Below the pieces are notes generated by a model that made no database searches, was not told where the DNA came from, and was given only the letters and a program-made list of their open reading frames with translations. A stretch of DNA of 6,072 bases from Planctomycetota bacterium (lineage in GTDB: Bacteria > Planctomycetota > PLA2 > JAEUHO01). Each line of letters begins with the position of its first letter. Position 1 is the first letter of the stretch. A program made the translations under genes and the position numbers. The DNA lies in assembly GCA_026647295.1 (NCBI GenBank), contig JAPKHB010000249.1, positions 1 to 6,072 on the forward strand, written 5' to 3'. Positions 5,981 through 6,072 of the stretch are shown in pieces.

Positions 5981-6072
5981 GGGGTCCTCGTCCTCTCTCG
6001 GGCAGGGGGTCCCTGGCGAAAAGCGTCACGGTGGAGTAAAACGCAGCCGGCTGCAGGGTGGGGGCGCGCTGC
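5981..6072 (-). promoter_or_regulatory. groEL leader: ribosome binding site, two small inverted repeats, no CIRCE
   Basis: These 92 bases precede groEL and run to the window edge. Reading towards groEL, GAGAGAGGACGAGGACCCC ends at the ATG and contains the Shine-Dalgarno GAGG 5 nt from the start. Further upstream are a small hairpin-forming repeat (plus-strand 6003-6015, 5-bp stem, 3-base loop) and a perfect 12-bp palindrome gcagccggctgc at 6043-6054. A run of four T on the transcribed strand (6038-6041) lies one base after the palindrome, so this could be a weak terminator of an upstream gene or an operator. No HrcA-type CIRCE element (TTAGCACTC-N9-GAGTGCTAA) and no convincing sigma-70 or sigma-32 promoter is visible. 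The promoter may lie beyond the window, for example before a groES gene. Confidence 0.4.

Noticed and set aside
6003..6054. Inverted repeats upstream of groEL considered as a CIRCE operator
   Set aside because: The arms do not resemble TTAGCACTC/GAGTGCTAA and the 9-nt spacing is absent.
1..6072. Search for an exotic system (phage defence, mobile element, toxin-antitoxin, RNA gene)
   Set aside because: No transposase, integrase, nuclease, terminal repeat, tRNA or structured RNA signature was seen. Apart from the left edge, the window is a compact chaperone operon.

Overview
The window is high-GC bacterial DNA, almost wholly coding. The best guess for its source is a Planctomycetota-like or other high-GC environmental bacterium. 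That guess rests on the order groEL-dnaJ-grpE-fmdB-yacG, on a GroEL that starts MPKQ and has no Gly-Gly-Met tail, and on a polytopic membrane protein with a DTFDALSRTFTY motif that I associate with planctomycete proteins. No rRNA or lineage-defining marker is present, so the assignment is an inference.

Layout. Bases 1-762 (+) form one open frame. Its first part (about 49-132) reads like the start of a universal stress protein (USP), and from about 127 to 762 it reads as a YebC/TACO1-family protein without its usual N-terminal 35 or so residues. The two parts join in frame at a short stretch that fits both families, so this is either an unusual gene fusion or, more likely, a chimeric join. Bases 763-796 are a short convergent gap rich in G+C inverted repeats. 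Everything from 797 to 5980 is on the minus strand and is packed as one apparent operon. In transcription order it holds groEL (5980-4373), dnaJ (4340-3210), grpE (3185-2460), an FmdB-type zinc-ribbon gene (2458-2153), yacG (2147-1875) and a conserved membrane protein (1894-797). The gaps are 32, 24, 1 and 5 nt, followed by a 20-nt overlap. Bases 5981-6072 are the groEL leader, with a clear ribosome binding site but no recognisable CIRCE operator.

How the genes fit together. GroEL is the chaperonin, while DnaJ and GrpE are the co-chaperone and nucleotide exchange factor of DnaK. Neither dnaK nor groES lies in the window; groES could sit just beyond base 6072. The downstream genes encode two small zinc-binding proteins (FmdB-like and the YacG gyrase inhibitor) and a membrane protein of unknown function. 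Tight spacing and ribosome binding sites embedded in upstream genes suggest translational coupling, so the three tail genes are probably co-expressed with the chaperones. I see no insertion sequence, CRISPR array, tRNA, rRNA, prophage or defence system. The most notable points are the USP/YebC join, the tail genes of the chaperone operon, the 9-bp tandem repeat in grpE and the missing GGM tail of GroEL.
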